Assembly (NCBI GenBank): GCA_965247175.1
Contig: OZ252006.1
Span: 4,712,001-4,776,000, forward strand
Direction: 5' to 3'
Length of the DNA: 64,000 nucleotides
Source of the DNA: JANQMX01 sp965247175
GTDB lineage: Bacteria > Pseudomonadota > Alphaproteobacteria > Kiloniellales > DSM-21159
Under the pieces are notes generated by a model. That model saw only the letters and a program-made list of their open reading frames with translations. It ran no database searches and had not been told where the DNA came from. The position numbers and the translations under genes were made by a program. Positions 18,301-25,964 of the stretch are shown here, in pieces; positions within the stretch are counted from its first letter, which is position 1, and each line of letters starts with the position of its first letter.

Positions 18301-19066
18301 CGAGTCGATCGCGACGCTCTACTTCCCACAGGTCGATGTGGAGGGTGTGCTTGCCTTTGCCGCCCAGCGCGGCGGACCAAAGGTACTGCGTCGTGCTGGC
18401 AGTGGGGCGGTTAGTTTCAAGATCGGCGACGTCAGCTACGTGCCGCTGCCAGGACCGCTGGAGAAGGATATCGCCAGCCTGCTTAGCATTCAGCTTCCTC
18501 CGACCGTCACCAAGGGGCAGAAATTCACTGTGGTCGTGCGGCAGATCGACGGCCGTCGCCGCAAGGTGGTGGGTACCACTCAGTTCGACATTCACGTCAA
18601 GACCGCGCCGGACATTCGGCCGCGCTTCGAGCGTGACTTCTCCGTGTTGCGTCACATCCAGCTTTCGATCCCGGAATCCAATCGCTGGCATCCTGTCTTC
18701 GAGCGCTACCTTGGGGAGCTGGCTGAGCGCATCCGTGCTGTCGGCGGCGACCCGGATGCCGTGCTGCCATCGCCGACCGGTCATCCGCCGCGCCGAGACG
18801 ACGGAACGGACGGCGATGGAGACGGGGACGGCGAGGGGAAAGAGCGCAGCTTCATGGGCAAGGTCGCCGAGCTGCACTACGATTGCTTCGGAGCCTTCGA
18901 GGGCTTCGTGCTGGAGGATTGCCGCCGGCGCCGAGCTTTCGAAAGCTGCGACCGGGGCGTTGAGGCAGTGGTTCGGCAAGCCTGCCTGGACCGCGCAACC
19001 CTGCGGGTGGAGATTGATCCCAAGTCCAAGCGCGGCATCAAGGGCATCGTGCTCCTGTGCTGCTGA
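15311..19066 (+). CDS. Galactose-oxidase/glyoxal-oxidase-like copper radical protein, extended
   Basis: A 1,251-residue protein whose first 550 residues form a kelch beta-propeller plus the galactose-oxidase E-set domain (DUF1929). All residues expected for a copper radical site are visible: Cys69 (FCAGHAFL) and Tyr155 (GRWYPT) for the Cys-Tyr cofactor, Tyr407 and His408 (RHYHSVALL) and His490 (CTHGFNPDQR) as copper ligands. By family it would oxidise a primary alcohol or aldehyde and release hydrogen peroxide. The C-terminal 700 residues match nothing I recognise and include a Gly/Asp-rich linker near residue 1165 and a terminal Cys-Cys. No signal peptide is seen, unusual for an enzyme of this group. 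Confidence 0.8.
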   Translation: MAGWTVVAPRSKDMAVHAVLLPGGQHGKVLYFGGYRVDDTHLFDVAPPYNDDTITDIEANESPNYNIFCAGHAFLSDGRVLVAGGQLHLFDPNGIEIPAPDRDMPGNIEHGVHGGMAWGGERRSSIFSPLAASWREITPMSLDPAGNPDSGGRWYPTLTTLANGQVLCVGGHPDLREEYPSADHDEIRHSNNTPERYVPASDDWVLLTDVPPDENQKTSTDPAWDFDYQRTHLLPNGEVFFASPVRGRNRTYNPWTGAFLDDYALTGDSRYHGISAAWTSVMLPLLHNEGYRARVMVMGGVDAEIIDFGTQNPAWQETSDNRQWDGTPPIRAFVCPVILPDGRIFFSGGCEDNSDPDPDNPPNLDQIREASTVKAAEIYDPQINWNNGTYGSGEWSTVESAEAGRHYHSVALLLPNGTVWTAGSNGPSPEGGGRELRIEVYSPDYTDMDGRPTIQDSPDTVGYGLAFDVTTNQAGSIARAALIRCGSCTHGFNPDQRYVSLRIESASGSTLRLRSPNNANAAPPGYYMLWIIDNQGRPCEWAPFIRLSSQKCFFTADVSTYSIHEVAALGTPAVFDNALYFVLESFLPSEAGTPNLSLSGPGGVNVPGISLELGSAQYESDPNVSDIAQRIAYPIRVTFNNDNAFDLVPNSQDFVNVTLSGEFGPFNCNVPLTLSLNPNPRMSDGNPHWLSIDLRVFKTHPGDTPTGGVEHGSGANAPYDYIQDLVAAYNAASSQGHPFDQLETGQEATRLALYSEEADGTPVYNYAVARVRFRAPEDIDAVDVRVFFRQWATGWSNLFYTAPGLSHGSYRRDGDGPGATPLLGINGGEITNIPCFAEPRTADMTAQTDSTNRRTLEGANAAEVHGYFGCWLDINQDVARFPLEPQGDGPFSGDLLSIQELMRGLHQCLVAEIHYTPDPIQTGATPASSDNLSQRNILLDDVDNPGGFSAHLAHHTFELKASPRGFPPPQLSVNSSAAVSARLHPDELAIHWGGLPRESIATLYFPQVDVEGVLAFAAQRGGPKVLRRAGSGAVSFKIGDVSYVPLPGPLEKDIASLLSIQLPPTVTKGQKFTVVVRQIDGRRRKVVGTTQFDIHVKTAPDIRPRFERDFSVLRHIQLSIPESNRWHPVFERYLGELAERIRAVGGDPDAVLPSPTGHPPRRDDGTDGDGDGDGEGKERSFMGKVAELHYDCFGAFEGFVLEDCRRRRAFESCDRGVEAVVRQACLDRATLRVEIDPKSKRGIKGIVLLCC

Positions 19067-19251
19067 GGCGCAGCGCCTTTTTGCGGTCAACATTCATGCT
19101 TAACAGCGTCGATGGGTCGCAACGCCTAGCATTGCTAACTTAGATTGTCATAACCGTCCGGCATTTGTATAGCGTTGATGCGTCGGCGAGTAGCGGCGCA
19201 CGGTCTGTTGGAGTCGACAGAGTAAGCCTTTTCAGCTGCCTGAGGAACGCG

Positions 19252-19854
19252 ATGCTCTCACGAGGAAAGTACTGGCTTGGAGCGGCGACGGCGGCGATTC
19301 TATTGACGATCTCCACTACCGCCCAGAGTGCAAGCGTCTCCAACTTCAGCTCGGTCTTCGATGGTCCGAATGCTCGGATACAGTTCTCGTTCGACATTGT
19401 CCCCGTCGATGCCAATACGCCCAACGGAGTGGACTCCATCAACTTCGATTTGGATGACTTGGGTGCAACTGTCCTCGATCCGTTTATTCCTGGATCCAGA
19501 CTGCTGTTCTCTTCCGTATCTGGTGCCACGGGCGAGATTCTCGACGATGATGAGTTCATCGTCGACTTTCCAGTGCTCACAGTCCCAACATCCGTGCTTT
19601 TCATCATCGCGGATATTCGGACGAGGGAGTTCTTCGTCGATCCGAGCTATTCCATGGACTTGTTCCTGAACACAGCTGCCGGCGCGACACCCTCCACATT
19701 GGGGCTGCAGATTCTATCCGAAGTCGCCAATCAGTCCGATTTCACGCCCGGTGCAGTCGTGCCACTGCCAGCTGCCGCATGGCTGTTTCTCGGAGCGCTC
19801 GGCAGCCTCGGTGCTCTGCGGTGGCTGCGGCGTTCGAAAGCGGCCTCAGCCTAG
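19252..19854 (+). CDS. VPLPA-CTERM sorting-domain protein
   Basis: A 200-residue secreted protein: signal peptide (residues 1 to about 27), a beta-rich, acidic middle domain, and a C-terminal sorting signal starting VPLPAAAWLFLGALG near residue 170, followed by a short basic tail (RWLRRSK). This is the VPLPA variant of PEP-CTERM, processed by an exosortase encoded elsewhere, and linked to surface or extracellular-polymer proteins. The ATG with GAGG seven bases upstream was preferred over an earlier in-frame TTG-type start at 19165. Its stop overlaps the convergent LysR gene by four bases. Confidence 0.82.
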   Translation: MLSRGKYWLGAATAAILLTISTTAQSASVSNFSSVFDGPNARIQFSFDIVPVDANTPNGVDSINFDLDDLGATVLDPFIPGSRLLFSSVSGATGEILDDDEFIVDFPVLTVPTSVLFIIADIRTREFFVDPSYSMDLFLNTAAGATPSTLGLQILSEVANQSDFTPGAVVPLPAAAWLFLGALGSLGALRWLRRSKAASA

Positions 19855-20705
19855 GGCTTTCGCCCGCCAGGTTTCTTCAGCATCTCGATCAGAGCGTCGT
19901 GCGCGGCGGTGACCGCGTGATCCAGCCGCCACGCCAAGAGCGTCTCCGAGCGACCGTAGGGCTCGGGTAGTTCCTCGATAGCAAAGTCCCGTCTAGCGCG
20001 CTGTATTTCGATTGTGCGGGCCGGTACGACGGCAAAACCGACGCCGGCTTCGACGCACCCGAGAATGCCGTCGAAGGTGCCCATCTCGATCACTTCGGTG
20101 TCGGACAAGCCCTCGCTGCGCAGCCAGGCATCCGCCTTCGCCCGATAGCTGCAGGTGGCCCGAAAGGCGAGCAGCGGTCCTGACGCCGGTACTGACGCGC
20201 TTTCGACCCGCACCAGGCGTTCGCGAAAAGCCAGCAGCGAGTGAAAGCGCGTCGCATCCACCGGGCCGGCCACCAAGGCTGCATCGAGCTGCCGTTCCCA
20301 GAGATCCTTCAGAAGCTCGCCCGTCGGCGCCGTCCGCACGGAGATTGGGGCGCGGGGACAGCGGGCGCGAAGGTCTCGCAGAAGCGCCGGCAGACGCCCT
20401 GCCGCTGTCGACTCCATCGCGCCGAGGCGGAAGGGGGCTGCTTCGCCGGCGGCATCCAAGAGATCGCGCTCCGCAGCTTCCACGCGGGCCAGGAGATCCT
20501 CGGCGTGTCCGCGCAGGCGCCAGCCGAACTGCGTAAGCTTGGCGCCGCCTCTGCCGCGCTCGAAGACGGGCTGGCCGAGATGGTCCTCCAGGCGCCTGAT
20601 ACGTGCGGTGACATTCGACTGGACGCAGGACATCGCCTCCGCTGCAGCCGAGAAGCTGCCTTCAGCAACGACCGTCATGAAGGTCTTCAAGAGGAGGAAG
20701 TCCAT
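19851..20705 (-). CDS. LysR family transcriptional regulator
   Basis: A 284-residue LysR regulator with the helix-turn-helix at residues 1-62 (FSAAAEAMSCVQSNVTARIR, then VFERGRGGAKLTQFG) and an effector-binding domain of normal length. The recognition helix reads SCVQSNVTARIRRLE, as in the YhaJ/PtxR-like branch that activates a divergent oxidoreductase. It is divergent from the nitronate monooxygenase gene with a 74-bp gap holding a symmetric AT-rich element, so that gene is its likely target. Confidence 0.92.
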   Translation of the reverse strand: MDFLLLKTFMTVVAEGSFSAAAEAMSCVQSNVTARIRRLEDHLGQPVFERGRGGAKLTQFGWRLRGHAEDLLARVEAAERDLLDAAGEAAPFRLGAMESTAAGRLPALLRDLRARCPRAPISVRTAPTGELLKDLWERQLDAALVAGPVDATRFHSLLAFRERLVRVESASVPASGPLLAFRATCSYRAKADAWLRSEGLSDTEVIEMGTFDGILGCVEAGVGFAVVPARTIEIQRARRDFAIEELPEPYGRSETLLAWRLDHAVTAAHDALIEMLKKPGGRKP

Positions 20706-20713
20706 ACATCAAA

Positions 20714-20728
20714 TTTATCGATATCAAA
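20714..20728. promoter_or_regulatory. Candidate LysR operator between divergent genes
   Basis: TTT-ATCGATATC-AAA lies ten bases from the LysR start and contains the palindrome TATCGATA (20716-20723). It is the only symmetric element in the 74-bp gap. Assignment to this LysR protein is by position only. Confidence 0.4.
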
Positions 20729-20779
20729 TTCCTAGAACAATCAATTTCTCTACTTCAAGCATCCTGGCAAGCTTGCCTT

Positions 20780-21751
20780 ATGAAACAGCTCATCAAGACC
20801 CGCTTCACCGAGCGCTTTGGCGTCGACCATCCGATCATGCTGGCCCCGATGGACCTGGTGGCCGGTGGCCGGTTGGCCGCGGCTGTTACACAAGCGGGTG
20901 GGCTTGGCATGATCGGGGGCGGTTACGGCGATCGGGACTGGCTGGCGCAGCAGTTCACTGATGCCGGGAATCAAGCGGTCGGAGTCGGCTTCATCACCTG
21001 GAGTCTGTTGGAACGGGCTGAACTCTTGCCGGAGACGCTCGCCCGCGCACCGCGTGCCTTCATGGTGTCCTTTGGTGATGCCGAGCCGTTGATCGAGGCG
21101 GCGAAGGCGCAAGGTGTCCCGACGCTGTGGCAAGTTCAGCGTCTGGCGCAGGCCGAACAGGCGCTGGCGGCTGGCGTGGACGCCGTCGTGGTGCAGGGCC
21201 AAGAAGCCGGCGGCCATGGCATGGATCGTGGTTTGATGGCACTGCTGCCGGCGGTTCGCGATCTCGCCGGACCGGACACGGCCATACTGGCCGCCGGCGG
21301 TATTGCTGATGGCCGAGGCCTAGCTGCCGCCCTGATGCTGGGGGCGGACGGTGTCGCGCTCGGCACCCGTTTCTGGGCCAGCGAGGAAGCGGCTGGCCCC
21401 GACAAAGCCAAGCGCGGATTGGTTGCGACCGGAGGCGATGACACCGTCCGCACCAAGGTGTTCGATGTAGCGCGTAATGCCAAGTGGCCGGAGCACTTCA
21501 CCGGCCGCGTGGTGCACAACGCCTTCTGCCGCCAGTGGCATCACCGCATCGAGGAACTGAAGCGCCAGGCGGGGAGCGAGCAAGCGCGCTATTTCGCTGC
21601 GGACCCAGACGACTTCGAGACCCGCGTGCTGATCGCCGGAGAAGCGCTCGACCTCGTGCAGGACATCCCACCGGCCGCTCGGATTATCGAGGACACGGTC
21701 CGGCAGGCTGCAGGCTTGCTGCGCGGCGCCTCGGCCGCATGGGTCGCTTAG
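20780..21751 (+). CDS. Nitronate monooxygenase family protein
   Basis: A 323-residue FMN-dependent TIM-barrel enzyme of the NMO/2-nitropropane dioxygenase family. Signature pieces: HPIMLAPMDLVAGG near the N-terminus, QGQEAGGHGMDRG (the flavin- and substrate-binding loop with the catalytic histidine region) about residues 137-149, and AAGGIADGRGLAAALMLGAD for phosphate binding. It would oxidise propionate-3-nitronate or alkyl nitronates, or act as an enoyl reductase as some relatives do. Divergent from a LysR regulator and convergent with the phytanoyl-CoA dioxygenase-like gene. Confidence 0.9.
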   Translation: MKQLIKTRFTERFGVDHPIMLAPMDLVAGGRLAAAVTQAGGLGMIGGGYGDRDWLAQQFTDAGNQAVGVGFITWSLLERAELLPETLARAPRAFMVSFGDAEPLIEAAKAQGVPTLWQVQRLAQAEQALAAGVDAVVVQGQEAGGHGMDRGLMALLPAVRDLAGPDTAILAAGGIADGRGLAAALMLGADGVALGTRFWASEEAAGPDKAKRGLVATGGDDTVRTKVFDVARNAKWPEHFTGRVVHNAFCRQWHHRIEELKRQAGSEQARYFAADPDDFETRVLIAGEALDLVQDIPPAARIIEDTVRQAAGLLRGASAAWVA

Positions 21752-21760
21752 CGAAAGGAC

Positions 21761-21781
21761 GAGCGCTCTTTTAAAGCGCTT
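21761..21781. terminator. Possible bidirectional hairpin between convergent genes
   Basis: GAGCGCT (21761-21767) and AGCGCTT (21775-21781) form a seven-pair stem with one G-T pair and a seven-base loop, overlapping the stop of the leftward gene and ten bases beyond the stop of the rightward gene. Flanking T runs are short, so efficiency is uncertain. Confidence 0.35.
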
Positions 21782-22709
21782 CTTCCGGGTGCTTGCGGGT
21801 GACCCTATAGCCGTAGAGGTCGCCGAGCTTCGTGCGCTCGGTTTCGCGGGCGAGGCGCATGGCGCGGTGGGCTTCGAGGTCGATGCGGGCGTCCCAATCC
21901 CTCGTCTTTAACGCGTCGTCGGGCAGGATCTCGAGCGGCGCGAACTGGTGGCCGGCGAGACCATGACCCGACGGTGGGGCGCTGGCCTCTGCGTTGTAGG
22001 AGACGTGGAAGATCGTTCTGGGCCGCGTCGAGTCATTCGGACCTGAAGCGTGTAGTGTGTTGGAATGGAAAAAGACGCAGTCGCCTGGATCGAGCTCACA
22101 GAGCACCCGGTCGGAGCGCTCCAAGAGCCAGGCCACGCGCTCCGGGTCCGCGCCGTTGGCCTCGCCGATTGCCAGATGGTCGATCCGCCCGCAGAGATGC
22201 GAGCCGCGGACAAGCTCGACGCAGCCATTTTTTCTGTCGATTGGCGTCACGGCAATCATGGCCGTCAGGGAGTCGGGAAAGATCGCGCCGTCTTTGTACC
22301 AGGAGCCATAGTCCTGATGCCAATCCCAGCGGCCTTGGCTGCCTGGCGGCTTGAAGGTCAGCTTGGAGTGCCAGTGATAGGGCGTTTGCCCGTCGAGTAG
22401 GTCGCTGGCCATCTCCACCAGCCGTGCAATGCGGATGAAGGCGCCAAGCACGTCCGGCGGCGTGCCGGCAAAGCCGAATATCTCGTTGGCGTTGCCCTGC
22501 GAGTCGGCGACACAGCCCATGGCGCGCTCGACCGCCGCGTCCTCTTGTGTCAGGCGCTGCAGCAGGCCGATCTCAGCCGGGTCGAACAGGGCCGGCTTCA
22601 GCAGGAAGCCGTCGCGCTGGAAGGCCCTGAGTTCGGCTTCGCCTAGCCGCCGCAGGGATGGAGGCTCGACTGTGGCAACGGGGATGTCCTTGACCGTGAG
22701 TGTACCCAT
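21771..22709 (-). CDS. Phytanoyl-CoA dioxygenase (PhyH) family protein
   Basis: A 312-residue Fe(II)/2-oxoglutarate-dependent hydroxylase. Iron ligands are His131 and Asp133 (WDWHQDYG) and His220 (HSNTLHASGPN); an arginine in STRPR (229-231) would bind 2-oxoglutarate. The GSHLCGR segment at about 169-175 is also typical. Family members hydroxylate small molecules such as ectoine or phosphonates as well as acyl-CoA, so the substrate is open. GGAG precedes the ATG. Single gene, with the RES toxin gene downstream in the same direction. Confidence 0.88.
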   Translation of the reverse strand: MGTLTVKDIPVATVEPPSLRRLGEAELRAFQRDGFLLKPALFDPAEIGLLQRLTQEDAAVERAMGCVADSQGNANEIFGFAGTPPDVLGAFIRIARLVEMASDLLDGQTPYHWHSKLTFKPPGSQGRWDWHQDYGSWYKDGAIFPDSLTAMIAVTPIDRKNGCVELVRGSHLCGRIDHLAIGEANGADPERVAWLLERSDRVLCELDPGDCVFFHSNTLHASGPNDSTRPRTIFHVSYNAEASAPPSGHGLAGHQFAPLEILPDDALKTRDWDARIDLEAHRAMRLARETERTKLGDLYGYRVTRKHPEEAL

Positions 22710-22815
22710 GCTTGTCGCTCCGCTTATTGCGACTATTGAGCCTCAGCCCGAATCGATTGGCTAGCGCATGCGCGCCCTGGATGTCGCATGGCTTTATTCG
22801 TAAAGCGCTCGCGAC

Positions 22816-23505
22816 TCAGAACGCTTCGTCCAGTTCCACCCGCGGTTCAGGCTTGCCGTTCCAAGTGAAGCGGTAGCGGTCGCCTTTGTGCAGGTTGTTG
22901 ACCAGCGCCGGGCGGAAGCAGGCAAGGCAGATGCCGCCCGGGTGGCGCACGCTCGGATAGAGGACGCCGGCCGAGCCTGCCGCCAACAGGCGCTCGGCAA
23001 GGCTTTGTGAGGCGCGGTAGCTCTGCGGGTCGAGGCAGTCGGTGAAGGCCTTCGTTTCCTGGATATCGTGGAACGAGCCGCCGAAGTCGGCAAGATAGTC
23101 GTCATAGGTGACGCTCTCTTCGAACCAGTTGATCTCGGCGAGCTCGACGGACTTGTGGAAGACGATTTCCGCCTGCGCCGTCTCAAGCGCGAAGCCCGCA
23201 TACCAGGCGCCGCGTTCGGGCCCGTTGAAGCGGCTGCCTAGCGGATGGGCATGGGTGAAGGCGGCGTTGACGATGCGATAGTGTGGAATGCCGAACACCC
23301 GCTCATCGATGCCGATGCCGGGCAAAAGGTCATTCTCGGCGATCAGGCGCTCGTTCGTGGCGTGATCGAGATCGAAGAGGCTTTGCAGATGGGCGTCGTC
23401 GTCAGCGATGTGGGTCAGCACGCTGTCGCCGCCATCGCTGTATTTGGAGGGAACAAGATGGTGGGTGTCCTGCTGCCGGACCGGCGTGAGGGGCGGCGGC
23501 GTCAC
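22816..23505 (-). CDS. RES domain toxin (NAD+ phosphorylase/NADase family)
   Basis: A 229-residue RES-domain protein. The conserved block HPLGSRFNGPERGAWYAGF and the following ETAQAEIVFH carry the arginine, tyrosine and glutamate expected at the NAD-binding site, so the toxin looks intact. RES proteins deplete NAD+ and are held by a DUF2384/MbcA-ParS-type antitoxin encoded just upstream. Here only the last 33 codons of such a gene remain. The GTG start at 23505 was chosen because GAGG precedes it and its GTGA overlaps the antitoxin remnant's stop; an upstream ATG at 23688 lies in unrelated sequence. Confidence 0.78.
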   Translation of the reverse strand: MTPPPLTPVRQQDTHHLVPSKYSDGGDSVLTHIADDDAHLQSLFDLDHATNERLIAENDLLPGIGIDERVFGIPHYRIVNAAFTHAHPLGSRFNGPERGAWYAGFALETAQAEIVFHKSVELAEINWFEESVTYDDYLADFGGSFHDIQETKAFTDCLDPQSYRASQSLAERLLAAGSAGVLYPSVRHPGGICLACFRPALVNNLHKGDRYRFTWNGKPEPRVELDEAF

Positions 23506-23603
23506 ATGCCGCCTCGACGTGCATCCAGCAGCCGGCGCACCGTCTGAAACCCTGGCAGCCCGCCGCCCAGCAGAACGCCGAAGCCCCAGAAGGCAACGGC
23601 TAG
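23502..23603 (-). pseudogene. 3' remnant of a DUF2384/MbcA-ParS-type antitoxin gene
   Basis: In the frame that ends with a TGA overlapping the RES start, the last 33 codons end LPGFQTVRRLLDARRGGM, which resembles the C-terminus of antitoxins paired with RES toxins (a VRRYLDAQRGG-like ending; recalled, not searched). The frame is closed by a TAG at 23604-23606, and no helix-turn-helix or earlier part of the gene can be found in any frame upstream. I read it as a truncated antitoxin gene. Confidence 0.5.
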
Positions 23604-23724
23604 CTAGCGGCAGCTTGCCGCGCCAATGCGCCCGAAGCAACGGCCCGACCAGAGCCGGCATCCTGCGTCGGCGTCTCCACCGCTGCACTGCTGTTGCTGC
23701 TCCGCGCCGCTACTGCGCGCCACC

Positions 23725-23997
23725 TTACCGGGCTCGGAACTCTGCCAGCCAAGCCTCGGCGCGACTCTCCGCCTCTTCGGTGCCTTGCTACTATGCTAGA
23801 TTGTGCCACCTTGCGGCTTCGGCATCGCCCGCCTCGGCGAGTGGCCAGTAAAGCCACGCCGCTTCTGCGTAGTCGCCGCGGTCGTCAGCCGCATTCCCTT
23901 TGCTCAGAGCGGCCTCTTCCGCCCAAGCCGGGACGGTTATGCGTACGATGAGTGAAAGGCCAATAACCAGGATGGTCAGCGCGATCGGCGATTCCAT
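23725..23997 (-). pseudogene. Frameshifted and shortened Sel1-repeat secreted protein
   Basis: An ATG at 23997 opens a signal peptide (residues 1-25, ending TVPAWAEE) and one partial Sel1 repeat (DYAEAAWLYWPLAEAGDAEA), then stops after 68 residues at 23791. In another frame the next bases encode a typical Sel1-protein tail (ESRAEAWLAEFRAR, stop at 23725-23727). The gene has therefore lost most of its repeats and its frame. It is a likely decayed paralogue of the Sel1 lipoprotein gene just upstream at 24012-25676. Confidence 0.6.
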
Positions 23998-24011
23998 GAT
24001 AGCTCTCCCTG

Positions 24012-25676
24012 CTAGCCGCGTTGTCGGGCGCGGTAAGCGTGGCGCCATTCCTCCGCGCGGCGCTCGGCTTCGGCCAGTTCCGTCTTGCTGAGAAAGTATG
24101 CAAAGCTCTCGCTGAATTCGACGCCGATCTCGTCGCCCTGTGCAGCAGCCAGCATCAGCCACATCTGCGCCGCAATGCGCTCTTCTGGATCGCCGTCCGC
24201 ATCTGCTAAGATCAAGCCGAGCAATCCCTGCGCCTTCGCAAGATTTTGCTCTGATGCTCTGCGCAGCCATTTCTTCGCTTCTGCGAGATCGCGTGGGACG
24301 CCCAGAGCCTTTTGGTACATGATGCCTAAGTTGTACTGCGCCTCGGCGTGACCTTGCCCGGCCGCTTCGCGCACCCATCTCGCTGCTTCAGCATAGTCCT
24401 TGCGTGCGTAGGCAGCAGCACCTTGGTTGAAGGCTACCTCGGCCGGCGTCTGCAATGTGTCGATAGTCCCGCTGCTGCTGCGCGGAGCCGATGGCGCGCC
24501 GGGGTCGAAGGTTTCCGCCTGTCTTTCGACGTAACCCGGCTTGGTGCCTTGCTTCGTGAGGGAAGTGCCACCTCGTGATTTCAACGCAGAGCCTGCGCCA
24601 CGGTTCGTGACATCCCGTCCCGCGACTTCGCCACTGCTCAGCCGTGCAGCGTAGGAACGGCGCCACTCTTTGGCGCGCCGCTCGGCCTCTGCAATCTGAG
24701 CGGCGGTCAAGTACTTCTCATTCTCGACCTTACCTTCCTCAGCATAGGCGTTGCCCTGAGCAGCGGCCAAGCTGTACCAAACTTGAGCCGTCAGGTCGTC
24801 ACGGGTCACCCCGCGGCCATAGGCATACATAAGGCCGAGGAAACCCTGTGCCTTGGCGTCGTTCTGCTCGGCGGCCCTGCGCCACCATCTCACCGCCGCG
24901 GCATCGTCCTGCTGTACGCCCGTTCCGCGGAAGTACTGAGCGGCAAGGCTGGTCTGGGCCGCGGCGTCGCCCTGCTCTGCGGCAAGGCGGTACCATCTCG
25001 CCGCCTCCGCATAGTCCTGCGGCACCCCTTGGCCCTGCTCGTACATGGTGCCGAGGAGGAACTGGCCGTCGGGCTCTCCTTGCTCGGCGGCTTGACGAAA
25101 CCAGGTGGCCGCCTCGACAGGGTCTCGCGACACGCCTTGGCCGAACAGATAGCGGCCCCCAAGAATGGCCTGTGCCGGCCCATAGCCCTGTTGCGCAGAC
25201 CGTTTTGTCCACTTCAAGGCCTCAAAATCGTCCCGCTTTACACCGCGGCCATGATAGTAGAGCCGGCCCAGTGAGAGTTGTGCCTGTGCGATCCCATGCT
25301 CGGCAGCCGGGCGGTACCAGCGAGCAGCCTGGCGAAAGTCCTGTTGCACACCCCAACCTTCTTCATAGAAGAGGCCGAGCTTGGCTTGGGCATTGGCGAG
25401 TCCCTGTTCGGCTGCTTTGCGATACCAGTGGGCAGCCTGCCGGAAGCTCTGCGACACGTGCTCGCCTTCTGTGTACAAATCACCGAGAGCGTTCTGTGCA
25501 TCGACATTCCCAGCCTCCGCGGCTTTGCGGATTGCTAAAATGGCATCATCTTCATCCGCAGCAGAAGTAGCGCCGCTGCCAGTCGCCGGCTGGACGTTCT
25601 GGCTGCTCGTGCCCTGGCAGGCGGCGAGGGCAAGCGATAGGGCAAGCAATACGGAGATTGCTGGTAAACGCTTCAT
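24012..25676 (-). CDS. Sel1-repeat lipoprotein
   Basis: A 554-residue lipoprotein: signal peptide with lipobox LAAC (Cys20), then two blocks of Sel1/TPR-like repeats (about residues 45-325 and 405-545) of the form A-x-W-x-x-x-A-A-E-Q-G-x-A-x-A-Q-x-x-L-G, separated by a low-complexity Ser/Thr/Gly/Arg linker (about 345-405). Each block ends with the AERRAKEWRRSY or AERRAEEWRHAY cap usual for this family. Such proteins act as periplasmic scaffolds in envelope or exopolysaccharide regulation. GGAAGG precedes the ATG. A decayed relative lies immediately downstream. Confidence 0.88.
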   Translation of the reverse strand: MKRLPAISVLLALSLALAACQGTSSQNVQPATGSGATSAADEDDAILAIRKAAEAGNVDAQNALGDLYTEGEHVSQSFRQAAHWYRKAAEQGLANAQAKLGLFYEEGWGVQQDFRQAARWYRPAAEHGIAQAQLSLGRLYYHGRGVKRDDFEALKWTKRSAQQGYGPAQAILGGRYLFGQGVSRDPVEAATWFRQAAEQGEPDGQFLLGTMYEQGQGVPQDYAEAARWYRLAAEQGDAAAQTSLAAQYFRGTGVQQDDAAAVRWWRRAAEQNDAKAQGFLGLMYAYGRGVTRDDLTAQVWYSLAAAQGNAYAEEGKVENEKYLTAAQIAEAERRAKEWRRSYAARLSSGEVAGRDVTNRGAGSALKSRGGTSLTKQGTKPGYVERQAETFDPGAPSAPRSSSGTIDTLQTPAEVAFNQGAAAYARKDYAEAARWVREAAGQGHAEAQYNLGIMYQKALGVPRDLAEAKKWLRRASEQNLAKAQGLLGLILADADGDPEERIAAQMWLMLAAAQGDEIGVEFSESFAYFLSKTELAEAERRAEEWRHAYRARQRG

Positions 25677-25964
25677 GGTCCTTCCCCGGACTTTGTTGTT
25701 GGCACCTAGACACCAAGCCTCATGCTATCACAATCTGAGGACGTGTAACATAAACCAAAAGTGGTGGGCCTGCTGGCAGGGCCAGCTACGTGGCTGAACG
25801 CCTAGGGTCTTTCGTGGGGGTGTAGTGGCGGTGTTGCCCGCAGCGGGACACTGGCAGCTATACGCTCTTCGCTTACCAGGACGGACGCTATGCCATCGAG
25901 CGGCAAACTCTAAGAGGTGGCACGAGCCGCCAAGGCCGCGAGGCGTGCTCTGTCGGCTCGTTCA

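Noticed and set aside
25677..25964. A possible short plus-strand peptide (containing YTLFAYQDGRYAIERQ)
   Set aside because: It has no ribosome site or start near it and runs into the 3' end of the minus-strand gene at 25965. Nothing else is seen in this 288-bp gap.
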